The position numbers and the translations under genes were made by a program. DNA of 64,000 bases. Origin: Streptomyces yatensis (GTDB lineage: Bacteria; Actinomycetota; Actinomycetes; Streptomycetales; Streptomycetaceae). Location: positions 4,898,001-4,962,000 of the forward strand of contig NZ_CP072941.1 of assembly GCF_018069625.1 (NCBI RefSeq). Direction: 5' to 3'. This document shows, one piece after another, positions 8,557 to 16,607 of this stretch. Position 1 is the first letter of the stretch, and the number at the start of each line of letters is the position of its first letter. The notes below the pieces were generated by a model, which saw only the letters and a list, made by a program, of their open reading frames with translations, was not told where the DNA came from and searched no databases.

Positions 8557-9432
8557 ATGACCGGCAGCAGCAGGAAGAGCAGATCCCAAATACGGAAGAA
8601 CAGATTCCGGATGCGAACAAGGCAGGCCAGACCGAAGCCCAGCCAGGCTGGGCCAAAGATCCGTGAAGATGTCCCACCGGGAAGACGGGCACTGGCCCAG
8701 ATACTGATCGTCTTGTATCAGCATCTGGGCGGCCGCCTGAAAGACGTGGCTGAGGCACTGGAGCCGCACGGATACAAGAAAAAGAACGTCAGCGATCTCT
8801 CTCGCTACCGAAGCGGACAACGCCTTCCCCAGCAAGGGTTCGTCATCGCGCTGCACCAAGCCGCTGCTGAACGGGCCGGAAGCGAGGAAGGGCTGGGCAT
8901 CTCACGGGACGACGTACTTGAGGTGTATGCCGCAGCCGAGCAGAGGCCTTGCCAAGTCTGCCCAGGCCTGCAGCACAGGATCCGCCGCCTGCGGACCAGA
9001 CACCGCCGCTTGATGCGCGCTAACCAGCGTCTCCTTGAGTCAAGGGCCGGCTTGGAGGCGGAGTTGGCCGACGCTCGCAAAGGAACAGCGCCGCTGCCGG
9101 TCCCCCCTTCGCACGGGGACCGGCAGCAGAGGGCGTACGACGTGGCTGCTGCGACGCAGGTGGCCGCCATGGCGGAACGGTTCGACAGTCAGGAGAGTTC
9201 CGGGGCCGTCGTCGCCATGCTGAGGCAAGCCGCAGAGGTACTCACTCCCTTTGAGAGCGCTGCTTCCCTCGCCGTGCTCCGGCAGGAGCACCAGGACCAG
9301 GTTGCCGACACCCTCATCCAGATTTATGGGCGCGACCAACCCGAAAAACAGGTGATCCAGGCTGCACTGGAACTCCATGAGTACGGCTTGCCTGCCGACG
9401 CCGGCGCGATGCTCCGTGCTGCCGCGCGCTGA
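8557..9432 (+). CDS. Hypothetical Streptomyces protein, possible DNA-binding regulator
   Basis: About 291 residues with a basic N-terminus. The segment 'LGGRLKDVAEALEPHGYKKKNVSDLSRYRSGQRLP' near residues 50-85 resembles a helix-turn-helix of the type seen in Streptomyces accessory regulators. A long Arg/Glu-rich helix with Cys residues ('RPCQVCPGLQHRIRRLR') follows, probably a coiled coil, and then a helical C-terminal part. It is divergent from the island operon and could regulate it, but nothing proves this. The start is uncertain: 8509 and 8611 are alternatives and no strong ribosome site marks any of them. Confidence 0.6.
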   Translation: MTGSSRKSRSQIRKNRFRMRTRQARPKPSQAGPKIREDVPPGRRALAQILIVLYQHLGGRLKDVAEALEPHGYKKKNVSDLSRYRSGQRLPQQGFVIALHQAAAERAGSEEGLGISRDDVLEVYAAAEQRPCQVCPGLQHRIRRLRTRHRRLMRANQRLLESRAGLEAELADARKGTAPLPVPPSHGDRQQRAYDVAAATQVAAMAERFDSQESSGAVVAMLRQAAEVLTPFESAASLAVLRQEHQDQVADTLIQIYGRDQPEKQVIQAALELHEYGLPADAGAMLRAAAR

Positions 9433-9451
9433 CGCGCCGGCACGGTGACTG

Positions 9452-10078
9452 TCACACGGCCTCTGCCTCGAAGTGGGTCTGGGCGCGGTCGAGGATGTCG
9501 TCAGGGTCCAGACCTTGTGCGGTCAGCCAATGGAGCACGTCCAGGATCAGGCTGGTCACTGACTCCTCCAGCACCGCGCGATCGGGGAGCCATGCGGCCG
9601 GGCTGCCGACTGCCGGTCCGTAGGCCTCCATCACTGTCGTCGCGCGCTGGATGCGCCGGCGAGTTTCGTCCAGGGCCAGCGGCAGTTCGCACCAGACCGC
9701 CTTGCCGGCCGTCGTGCGGACCGTGCCCCAGGTGGTCGAGAGGGCTCCAAGGATTAGCAGGCCGCGGCCGGATTCTTCGTCGCAGGCGGGGTGGAGGTGC
9801 TGCGGCTCCTTGCCGCTCTTGTCGTGCAGTTCCATGCGGAGCTGGTTTGGGCCAGCGTCCAGAACGAGAGTGGCTACGGAGCCCTGGCCGACGTGTTTGA
9901 CCACATTCGACGCCAGCTCCGTAACGATCAGCTGCGCTTCGTCGGCGAGGGCCGACATCCCCCATAAGGCGAGTTCCGCTCTCACTGCTTGGCGCAGGCC
10001 GGCCACTTGAGAGGCCTCGGCAGCGAAGGGGAAAACACATCGGCGTGGCTGAGATTCGGTGACTGAGAACGTATGCAT
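9452..10078 (-). CDS. ATP-binding protein of the anti-sigma (HATPase) family
   Basis: The 208-residue protein has a GHKL/RsbW-type ATP-binding fold: 'DEAQLIVTELASNVVKH' (N-box), 'MELHDKSGKEP' (G1-like) and 'ESGRGLLILGAL' (G2). A C-terminal extension of about 80 residues follows. Start chosen at the second ATG, 8 bases after AAGGAG. In Streptomyces such ATPases commonly sit next to a helix-turn-helix/DUF397 pair, as here, and are thought to act as regulatory kinases or anti-sigma-like factors. No cognate sigma factor lies nearby. Confidence 0.8.
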   Translation of the reverse strand: MHTFSVTESQPRRCVFPFAAEASQVAGLRQAVRAELALWGMSALADEAQLIVTELASNVVKHVGQGSVATLVLDAGPNQLRMELHDKSGKEPQHLHPACDEESGRGLLILGALSTTWGTVRTTAGKAVWCELPLALDETRRRIQRATTVMEAYGPAVGSPAAWLPDRAVLEESVTSLILDVLHWLTAQGLDPDDILDRAQTHFEAEAV

Positions 10079-10167
10079 GGGCACACTCCTTGGGCGCTAC
10101 GTCAGCGCTGCGCCCAGCCGTGTCCGTACGACCGCGCTGCGTAGTCTCGCTGATGCGAGTATGGCAC

Positions 10168-10194
10168 TGAGAAGTCTCTCCATGTAACTTCTCA
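10168..10194. promoter_or_regulatory. Inverted repeat in divergent promoter region (candidate operator)
   Basis: TGAGAAGT and ACTTCTCA form a perfect 8-base inverted repeat with an 11-base spacer, between the divergent ATPase and helix-turn-helix genes. Position and symmetry suggest a binding site for the neighbouring regulator; this is inferred. Confidence 0.4.
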
Positions 10195-10298
10195 CGGATT
10201 CTCGGAAGGGTGAATCCAGTGGTGTGGCAACTTCGGCCGCCCATAGCCTTGTTGCCGCTGGCCCCGTCGTGGCCAGCTCGGAGGGAGAGATAGTCGTC

Positions 10299-11144
10299 AT
10301 GCCAGCGCGGGCCACTACTCGTCGACGCCAGCTCGGCGTCATGATGCGCAAGTTCCGGGCCCGCAAGGGGATGACGCTGGAAGAGGCAGGTCGGCTCGTC
10401 GGGGTCTCGAAGGCAACCGTCAGCCGGTACGAGACGCAAGAAGGACCCGTGAAGTGGCCCATCGTGGACGCGCTGTGTCGTGAGTACGGAGCGAGTGAGA
10501 CCGAGCGGGAGGCCGTTGTCGGCCTCGCCAAGGACGCAAAGCGGCAGGGGTGGTGGACCTCCTTCGCGGATTCCCTGCCTGAGAGCATGAACCTGCTGTT
10601 CACGTTGGAGGACGAGGCGGCTCGGGAGGATCACTTCGCCTGCCTGTACGTGCCGGGGCTTCTGCAGACGCGCGGATATACGGAAGCGGTGCAGCATGCC
10701 TCGGAGATGCGCCTGTCTGCGAAGGAGATCGAGCGGCTGGTCGACCTTCGGATGAAGCGGCAGGAGATCCTGAGCCGTCCGAAGCCACCACATCTTTGGG
10801 CCATCCTCGACGAGTCGGTGATCCGGCGAGTCGTCGGATCTCGGGATGTGATGCGGGAGCAACTCGACCACCTGTTGCGGGCCAACGAGTCGCCCGACAT
10901 CACGCTCCAGGTGCTGCCCTTCGCCAAGGGCGCGCACTCAGCGGCGATGGGGAGCTTCGTGATCCTCGGGGGCGCCGAGCCCTCACTGGACGTCGTGTAC
11001 GTAGACATTCACGCCGGCTCGCTCTTCATGGAGAAGGACGAGGAACTGGAGCGCTACCGCGTCGCGTTCGACTACCTTCGCGCTCAGGCGCTGGACATGG
11101 CAGCGTCCTCCGCCCTCATCGAACACGTCCGTGAGGAGATCTGA
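10299..11144 (+). CDS. XRE-type helix-turn-helix regulator with DUF5753 (WhiJ-like)
   Basis: The 281-residue protein has an N-terminal Cro/C1-type helix-turn-helix ('GMTLEEAGRLVGVSKATVSRYE', residues about 24-45). A large C-terminal ligand-like region typical of DUF5753 follows, with 'YVPGLLQTRGYTEAV' and 'LQVLPFAKGAHSAAMGSF'. The start follows GGAGGGAGAG. The stop overlaps the next start (TGATG), coupling it to the DUF397 gene. In Streptomyces these regulator/DUF397 pairs, with or without an ATPase gene, are many-copy modules related to WhiJ that influence development; the DUF397 partner can act antagonistically, in an antitoxin-like way. Confidence 0.9.
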   Translation: MPARATTRRRQLGVMMRKFRARKGMTLEEAGRLVGVSKATVSRYETQEGPVKWPIVDALCREYGASETEREAVVGLAKDAKRQGWWTSFADSLPESMNLLFTLEDEAAREDHFACLYVPGLLQTRGYTEAVQHASEMRLSAKEIERLVDLRMKRQEILSRPKPPHLWAILDESVIRRVVGSRDVMREQLDHLLRANESPDITLQVLPFAKGAHSAAMGSFVILGGAEPSLDVVYVDIHAGSLFMEKDEELERYRVAFDYLRAQALDMAASSALIEHVREEI

Positions 11145-11353
11145 TGCGCGAGCCCTGCATATCCGATAAAGACGGTGGCTGGTTCAAGTCCTCCTACAGC
11201 GGCGCCGGCAACACCGAGTGCGTCGAGGCTGCTTTCCGGCAGGGCTTGACCGCCGTGCGGGATTCCAAGGATCCGGACGGGGCCATACTCGGGTTCTCGC
11301 GCCGCGCTTGGGCGGACTTCGTGACGGCCGTGCTGGACGGGCAGTTGGGCTGA
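11144..11353 (+). CDS. DUF397 small protein, partner of the upstream regulator
   Basis: The 69-residue protein has the family hallmarks 'WFKSSYSGAGNTECVEAA' near the N-terminus, 'VRDSKDPDGAILGFSRRAW' in the middle and a short C-terminal helix. It is translationally coupled to the helix-turn-helix gene. Family members bind and antagonise the partner regulator. Confidence 0.92.
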   Translation: MREPCISDKDGGWFKSSYSGAGNTECVEAAFRQGLTAVRDSKDPDGAILGFSRRAWADFVTAVLDGQLG

Positions 11354-11460
11354 AGCCCGCTTTCGTGGGCGCTTAACCGCTGTGTTCGTACCTCGACTTG
11401 CCCGCCCTGCCTAGGCGTCTTGCCCAGCCAGGGCAGTCGCCGCGGACGATCATTTCGGGT

Positions 11461-11769
11461 ATGAGACCCGAGGTGCAGGCATTCATCGCCGATGGCCCGC
11501 TTCCCGATGGGGACGCGAGTGGGGAGGAGATCGACAGGCGCGTCGAGCAGATTCACGCGAGCCCCACGCCGGTCACGGCTCAGGAGGCCAGGGCTCTGGC
11601 CGATTGTTTCGGTGCGGACGACTGCCACGGCGTCGTCCGGTCGCTGCTGCATCTCATCGGGACGGGCCCGGACCCCGTACTGACCACCAAGCCCGCACCG
11701 GACGCCAATGAGTGGCAGCGCCTTCTCTGGACACGGGCTGCGAATGCGGGCCTCGTGCGGGAGGAGTGA
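11461..11769 (+). CDS. Hypothetical 102-residue protein
   Basis: This small acidic, helical protein contains 'EARALADCFGADDCHGVVRSLLHLIGTGP', a pattern I have seen only in uncharacterised actinomycete proteins. Start chosen at the ATG at 11461, which gives a compact protein; an upstream in-frame start at 11398 is possible. It lies 107 bases after the DUF397 gene in the same direction and may belong to the same accessory module. No function can be assigned. Confidence 0.6.
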   Translation: MRPEVQAFIADGPLPDGDASGEEIDRRVEQIHASPTPVTAQEARALADCFGADDCHGVVRSLLHLIGTGPDPVLTTKPAPDANEWQRLLWTRAANAGLVREE

Positions 11770-11839
11770 CGAGGGCGGGCTGGTCTGGGCTGGTCTTGGG
11801 TGCCCGCCCTCGTTGGAGTTCTGTCTGGTCGGGGGGTGC

Positions 11840-12784
11840 TCAGTCCGACGCCGAGGTCAGCAGGTCCAGTTCCGGCTGGGTCAGTTTGAGGTCGACCGAC
11901 GCCAGGAGGGGCGGGAGCTGGTCGACGGAGCTGGCGCTGGCCAGGGGGGCCACGACCGTGGGCTGGGCGAGGAGCCAGGCCAGGGCGACCGTGGCGGGCT
12001 CGGTGGAGTGGTTGGCGGCGACGTCGTCCAGGGCGGCGAGGACCTTCTGGCCGCGCTCGGTCTCCAGGTGCTGGGCCGCGCCCGAGGAGCGGGGGCTGTC
12101 GACCGCCGTGCCCGGGCGGTACTTGCCGGTGAGGAAGCCGGACGCCAGGGAGTAGTACGGGATCGTCGCCAGGTCGTGGCGGGCGGCGACGTCGGCCAGC
12201 TCGCCCTCGAAGGTGTCGCGCGAGACCAGGTTGTAGTGCGGCTGGAGGGCGACGTAGCGGGCCAGGCTCTCCTGGGTGGAGAAGGTCAGCAGGGCCTCCA
12301 GGCGCTCCGCGCTGACGTTGGACGCGGCGATCTCGCGGACCTTGCCCTCCTTGACCAGCTCGTCGAGGGTGCTGATGATCTCCTCCACCGGCACCGACGG
12401 ATCGTCGTAGTGGGTGTAGTAGAGGTCGATGTAGTCGGTGCGCAGCCGCTGGAGGGATTCCTCGACGCCCGATTTGATGGCGGACGAGGTCAAGCCGCGC
12501 GGCTCCGGGAAGCCGCCGCCCACCTTGGTGGCGAGGACGATGTCGGAGCGGTTGCGCCGGGAGGCGAACCAGTTGCCGAGGACGGTCTCGGACTCACCGC
12601 CCTCGTTGCCCGGCACCCATGCGGAGTAGACATCGGCGGTGTCGATGAAATTGCCGCCCGCCGCGACAAAGGCGTCGAGCACCCGGAAGGACTCGGCCTC
12701 GTCGGCGGTCCAGCCGAAGACGTTCCCGCCGAGGGAGAACGGGAAGACGGACAGGTCACCGATCTTCTGTGTGTTGTCAGCCAT
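11840..12784 (-). CDS. Aldo/keto reductase
   Basis: This 314-residue NADPH-dependent TIM-barrel oxidoreductase is of the bacterial AKR11/YghZ-like type. The catalytic tetrad is visible: Asp 48 and Tyr 53 in 'GGNFIDTADVYSAW', Lys 87 in 'LATKVGGG' and His 125 in 'YYTHYDDP'. The C-terminal NADPH-binding part follows 'LASGFLTGKYRPGT'. It acts on carbonyl compounds; the substrate is unknown. It stands alone, with tandem repeats in its upstream region. Confidence 0.92.
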   Translation of the reverse strand: MADNTQKIGDLSVFPFSLGGNVFGWTADEAESFRVLDAFVAAGGNFIDTADVYSAWVPGNEGGESETVLGNWFASRRNRSDIVLATKVGGGFPEPRGLTSSAIKSGVEESLQRLRTDYIDLYYTHYDDPSVPVEEIISTLDELVKEGKVREIAASNVSAERLEALLTFSTQESLARYVALQPHYNLVSRDTFEGELADVAARHDLATIPYYSLASGFLTGKYRPGTAVDSPRSSGAAQHLETERGQKVLAALDDVAANHSTEPATVALAWLLAQPTVVAPLASASSVDQLPPLLASVDLKLTQPELDLLTSASD

Positions 12785-12805
12785 ACGTTTCTACAACGAG
12801 TGGCC

Positions 12806-12955
12806 GGGCGGGGTTGTTCCTGGGGGTCTGCCTTTGGGGTGTTCCTGAGGGCGTCGTTCCTCGGGGGGCCTCGGAGGTGTTCCTGAGGGGGCCGTTACCT
12901 CGGAGGTGTTCCTGAGGGGGCCGTTCCTCGAAGGTGTTTCTGAGGGGCGGCCCCG
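12806..12955. repeat. Degenerate tandem repeat upstream of the aldo/keto reductase gene
   Basis: About five imperfect units of roughly 27-39 bases carry the core GGTGTTCCTGAGGGGGCCGTT, ending in cctcgga or a variant. They lie directly upstream of the reductase start, so they may contain or space its promoter. No coding function fits. Confidence 0.7.
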
Positions 12956-13039
12956 TCGGGACCTGAACCGGCGGCCCTGGCGTCAAGGGGGGAGAGAGCG
13001 CCAGAGCCGCCGGAGTATCAGGGGTTGATCATGGGTTGA

Positions 13040-14230
13040 TCAGGGGTTCATCCCGTGCTGGCGCAGCCAGGGCATCGGGTCGATCGGCGAGCCGCCGCCC
13101 GGCCGGACCTCGAGGTGGAGGTGCGGGCCGGTCACATTGCCGGTGGCGCCGACGCGGCCGATGACGTCGCCCGCCGTCACCTTGCCCGAGGTGACGACCA
13201 TCGAGGACAGGTGGCAGTACCAGATCTCGGTGCCGTCGCTGAGGGTCAGCACGATGCGATAGCCGTACGAACCGGCCCAGCCCGCCTGGGTGATGGTGCC
13301 GCCGTGCACCGCCTTGGCCGGGGTGCCGGTCGGGGCGGCGAAGTCCTGGCCGGTGTGGTCGGCCGACCAGATGTCGCCCGCCTGGCCGAAGCTCGCGGTC
13401 AGGGTGTACGAGCCGACGGGGAGGGTGTACGCGGCGGCGAGCCTGGCCTGGCGCTCGGCCGCGGCCTTCTTCTCGGCCGCCTCCTTGGCCCGCTGCTCGG
13501 CGGCCTTCTTCTCCGCCTCGGCCTTGGCCTTGCGCTGGGCGGCCACCTCCGCGGCCTGGTCGGATGCCTTCTCCGCGGCCGCCTTCGCCGCGGCGGTGCG
13601 GCTGTCCTCGTCCGCCGCGTTCTGCTGGTTCTCGGCCTGCTGGAGGATGCGGGCGCGGAGCGCCTCGCCCGCGTCGGTGGTGCCGCGCTGCTCGTCCTCG
13701 CTGGTCAGGCCTGCCTGGGAGAGCGGGGCGGCGGCCGTCTGCGGGCCGCCGCTGTCGTCCGACGCCCAGGAGCCGATGCCGGGCAGGTCCTTGGCGGCGG
13801 GCAGGCTGGCCTTGACCTCATCGGCGACATGGCCGAGATCCGGCATGGAAATGGGCGGCTTGGGACGGTCCTTGGCGCTGGCCATACCGCCCGCACCGAC
13901 CGCCGCGATCACGCCGACCCCCAGGACGGCGCCGCTGCGCGCCATGGTCCCGCCGCGCTGCTTGGCCACGCGGTGCCGGCCGCGTACGGGAGCGATGGAC
14001 TCCTCGGTGGGGTTCCACTCCTCCCAGGGCTCGGTCTCGAATCCGGCACCCGGGCCCTGGAACGCGTCCCCATCCGCGTCCGCGAACCGATCGTCGGGGG
14101 CGAAGTGGCCGTCCCCGGAACTCATCCCGGCGCCGGCGTCAAAGCCGGGGCCGTAGGCGGTGGCGGTCCCCAAACCGCCTCCCCGTGTGCGATACGGGGC
14201 CTCGTCCAGGGCAGACCTGTTGGACGCCAC
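13040..14230 (-). CDS. M23-family peptidoglycan endopeptidase under c-di-AMP riboswitch control
   Basis: The 396-residue secreted or membrane-anchored cell-wall hydrolase has an acidic N-terminal region and a basic stretch, then a hydrophobic segment near 99-117 followed by an Ala-Lys sequence. An Ala/Lys/Glu-rich coiled coil spans about 190-265, and a C-terminal LytM domain carries the zinc ligands His 292 and Asp 296 ('DHTGQD'), His 340 ('WYCHLS') and 'HLHLEV' at 370-375. All are present, so it should be active. GTG start with AAAGGAG 9 bases before. The leader carries a ydaO-type riboswitch, which in Streptomyces typically controls wall-remodelling enzymes. Confidence 0.92.
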   Translation of the reverse strand: MASNRSALDEAPYRTRGGGLGTATAYGPGFDAGAGMSSGDGHFAPDDRFADADGDAFQGPGAGFETEPWEEWNPTEESIAPVRGRHRVAKQRGGTMARSGAVLGVGVIAAVGAGGMASAKDRPKPPISMPDLGHVADEVKASLPAAKDLPGIGSWASDDSGGPQTAAAPLSQAGLTSEDEQRGTTDAGEALRARILQQAENQQNAADEDSRTAAAKAAAEKASDQAAEVAAQRKAKAEAEKKAAEQRAKEAAEKKAAAERQARLAAAYTLPVGSYTLTASFGQAGDIWSADHTGQDFAAPTGTPAKAVHGGTITQAGWAGSYGYRIVLTLSDGTEIWYCHLSSMVVTSGKVTAGDVIGRVGATGNVTGPHLHLEVRPGGGSPIDPMPWLRQHGMNP

Positions 14231-14249
14231 GGAGGCGCACTCCTTTCCT

Positions 14250-14408
14250 TCCTTCTCGCCTACCGGGTTAGCTGACGGGTTCGGAGCAGGAAGGTCTCCT
14301 ACGGGTCAGGTTCGACCCGATTCACCCCAAGGTGTTGGTTCCCCGGTTCCCTTGGTGCTGCTGGTGGTGCGGTACTGCCGGTGTGCGTACGGGATTCGGC
14401 GACGGCGC
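14250..14408 (-). promoter_or_regulatory. ydaO/yuaA-type c-di-AMP riboswitch
   Basis: On the minus strand the leader holds the class's conserved blocks in order: GGGGTGAATC, then GTAGGAGACCTTCCTGC, then CCGTCAGCTAACCCGGTAGG, closing with GGCGA, which pairs with TCGCC at the 5' side. The AAGGAAGGAAAGGAG tract follows and contains the ribosome site of the M23 peptidase gene. In this class c-di-AMP binding lowers expression. Exact ends are approximate. Confidence 0.9.
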
Positions 14409-14658
14409 ACGGTGCCGCCCTTGCGACGGTTGTGACGACCGCGCTGCGTTATCGAACGTTAATAGAGAGCGCGATGTGATTCCAAGCTGTTCTGAGGAAT
14501 CCGCGCACCTTTGGCATGAACTTAGCGCTCAAGAGGGGACAGATGGGGGCGAGTCGGCACACTGGTCAAAGGTTCCCAAAAACGCGTGCGGGCCGATCGT
14601 GCAGCAATTGTTATGCGGAGGGAGCTCGGTCGACTACGCACGGTATGGGCCCGGACGG

Positions 14659-16020
14659 CTACGCACGGTGGGAGGCATCGCCGTCCCCCGTAGGGCCGGT
14701 GCGGTGCGCATCACCGTCGTCGCGCCCGTTCCCCCGGCCGTTCCCGCGGGCCGGGGTGCGGCGGACCGCCAGCAGCGCCATGTCGTCCGACGTCCCGCCG
14801 TCCGTATGGCGCTCGACATCGGCCACCAGCGCGTCCAGCAGCTCCTGCGGATCGGCGAAGCGGCGGCCGCGCAGCTGCTTCGCCGGGTCGTAGAACTCGC
14901 CGTTGCGGTCCCGGGCCTCCGTCACCCCGTCCGTGAACAGCAGCAGCGTCTCCCCCTCCTCGAACCCCAGCTCCATCACCCGGTCCGGCCACCCGGCCAA
15001 CTCCCCCATCCCCACCGGCAGCGCCGCCGCCTCCGGCTCCAGGGCGCGCACCGCGCCGTCCTCCTCCAGGAGCAGCGGCGCCGGATGGCCGCGGTTGAGC
15101 AGCCGCAGGGTGGAGGCGCCGCGCGGAATTTCGGCCACCACCGCCGTCGTGAACCCCTCGAACACCTCCAGGTCGGCCCGCCGGGCGCCCTCCCGCTGCA
15201 GCGCCCGCTCCAGCCGGCCCACGAGCGCCTCCAGGGTCGTCTCCTGCTCCGCCGCCTCCCGGAAGCAGCCCAGCAGGATCGCCACGACCTCCACGGCCCC
15301 CAGCCCCTTGCCGCGTACGTCGCCGACGATCAGCCGTACGCCGTGCGGGGTGTCCTGGACCGCGTACAGGTCACCGCCGATCGCCGCGTACTTCTCCGCC
15401 GGTACGTAGCGCGCGGCGATCTCGAGCCCGGCGAGACGGGCGGGCGGCGCGGGCAGGACGGCGCGCTGGGCCGCCTCCGCGACGCCGCGCGCCGAGGCGA
15501 GCCGGTGGTAGCTGCGGCGTACGACCCGGTTGATCGCCACCGCCAGCACGGTCACGGTGGCGACCGTGACGATCTCGGTGGCCGCCTGGGTCGGGTCCGT
15601 CACACCGTGCAACTCCGCCAGCAGACAGGTCGTGAGGACGGCGATGACGGCCATGAGGATGGTCTGGCGCAGCGGTAAGAGCGCCGCGGCGACCAGAGGG
15701 GCGGCGGCGAAGAAGGGCGAGGCGGTGTAGCCGGACGGGGTGGCCAGGTCGAAGCTGATGCCGCCGAGGATGAGGAGGGCGGGAACCCAGCGGGCCACTC
15801 GGCGGCCCGGCAGCCCTTGGTGAGCGTCCTCGGCCGGGACGGGCCCCGCGGTGGGGCCGGTGAGCCCGTCGGCGGAGGCACCACCGGTCGCGGCGCCGGT
15901 GTCGATGAGCGTGCGCAGACGGGTGCGGCGGCGGTGGGTGTGCGGGCGGCTCAGCCGGGGCCAGGCCGTACGCCACTGAGTACGGGCGCCCGTACGAGCC
16001 CTGCTCCCTCGCACCCGCAC
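14659..16020 (-). CDS. Membrane-anchored PP2C-type (SpoIIE/RsbU) phosphatase
   Basis: About 453 residues. A basic N-terminus is followed by four or so membrane segments between residues about 77 and 185 ('WVPALLILGGISF', 'ILMAVIAVLTTCLL', 'ATVTVLAVAINRV'). A C-terminal SpoIIE phosphatase domain then carries metal-binding 'IGGDLYAVQ', 'GDVRGKG', 'TDGVTEARDRNGEFYD' and 'TSDDMALLAV'. Such proteins dephosphorylate anti-sigma-factor antagonists. I prefer the GTG at 16020, because the open frame continues upstream to 16272 only through an Arg-run of low complexity. No sigma or antagonist gene is adjacent. Confidence 0.85.
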   Translation of the reverse strand: MRVRGSRARTGARTQWRTAWPRLSRPHTHRRRTRLRTLIDTGAATGGASADGLTGPTAGPVPAEDAHQGLPGRRVARWVPALLILGGISFDLATPSGYTASPFFAAAPLVAAALLPLRQTILMAVIAVLTTCLLAELHGVTDPTQAATEIVTVATVTVLAVAINRVVRRSYHRLASARGVAEAAQRAVLPAPPARLAGLEIAARYVPAEKYAAIGGDLYAVQDTPHGVRLIVGDVRGKGLGAVEVVAILLGCFREAAEQETTLEALVGRLERALQREGARRADLEVFEGFTTAVVAEIPRGASTLRLLNRGHPAPLLLEEDGAVRALEPEAAALPVGMGELAGWPDRVMELGFEEGETLLLFTDGVTEARDRNGEFYDPAKQLRGRRFADPQELLDALVADVERHTDGGTSDDMALLAVRRTPARGNGRGNGRDDGDAHRTGPTGDGDASHRA

Positions 16021-16607
16021 CGGCTTCTCTCGCTTCCCTGGTCCGCGTCCCGCCGTCGTCACGGCGTCGCCGTCGTCACGGCGTCGCCGCCGCGACTCTC
16101 GCCGCCTTATCCACCTTCTCCGTCTTCGTCGCCTTCGTCGCCTTCGCCACTTCGTCACCAGGCTTCCGGCTGACGGGCTGCCAGGCGAATCGATGTCGGC
16201 CAAGCGGGTGCCGGACGGGCGCCGTGAGCGGGCCCGGCTCCCGCGCGTACGCCGCGGGCAGGCGGCGGGCACGTGGAAGGGCGCACACGGGCACCGGAGG
16301 GCGTCACACGGGCACTAAGCGGGCACGCGGCCGGCACCCGGCGGGCACCCCGCGGCGCGTCAGAGGCTGTGGGCGCGTCAGGGCCACGAGAGCGTCAGAG
16401 GTGACGCGGCGGGCGCGCTGCCGGCCCGTCAGAGGCCACGACGGCATCAGCGGCTACGCGAGCGTCAGCGGCTACGGGCACACCAGGCATCAGGCACCAG
16501 AGTCGCGGGTGCATCAGGAGTTACGGATGCGCCAGGGGTGGCAGATGAGCCAGAGCTTACGGATGCGTCAGAGGCACCGATACGACGCCAGAGGCACCGA
16601 TGCGACG
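16021..16607. repeat. Low-complexity intergenic region with degenerate CGTCAGAGGC-type repeats
   Basis: No convincing gene lies here. From about 16,370 to 16,610 short units such as 'gcgtcagaggcaccgat', 'gcgtcagcggctacg' and 'gcgtcagaggtgacg' recur imperfectly at irregular spacing, ending at the stop of the next gene. Around 16,080-16,130 there is a CGCCG/CGTC-rich simple sequence. Confidence 0.55.

Noticed and set aside
16021..16272. N-terminal extension of the SpoIIE-type phosphatase
   Set aside because: It would add an Arg-run of low complexity without a plausible start; the GTG at 16020 gives a normal protein.
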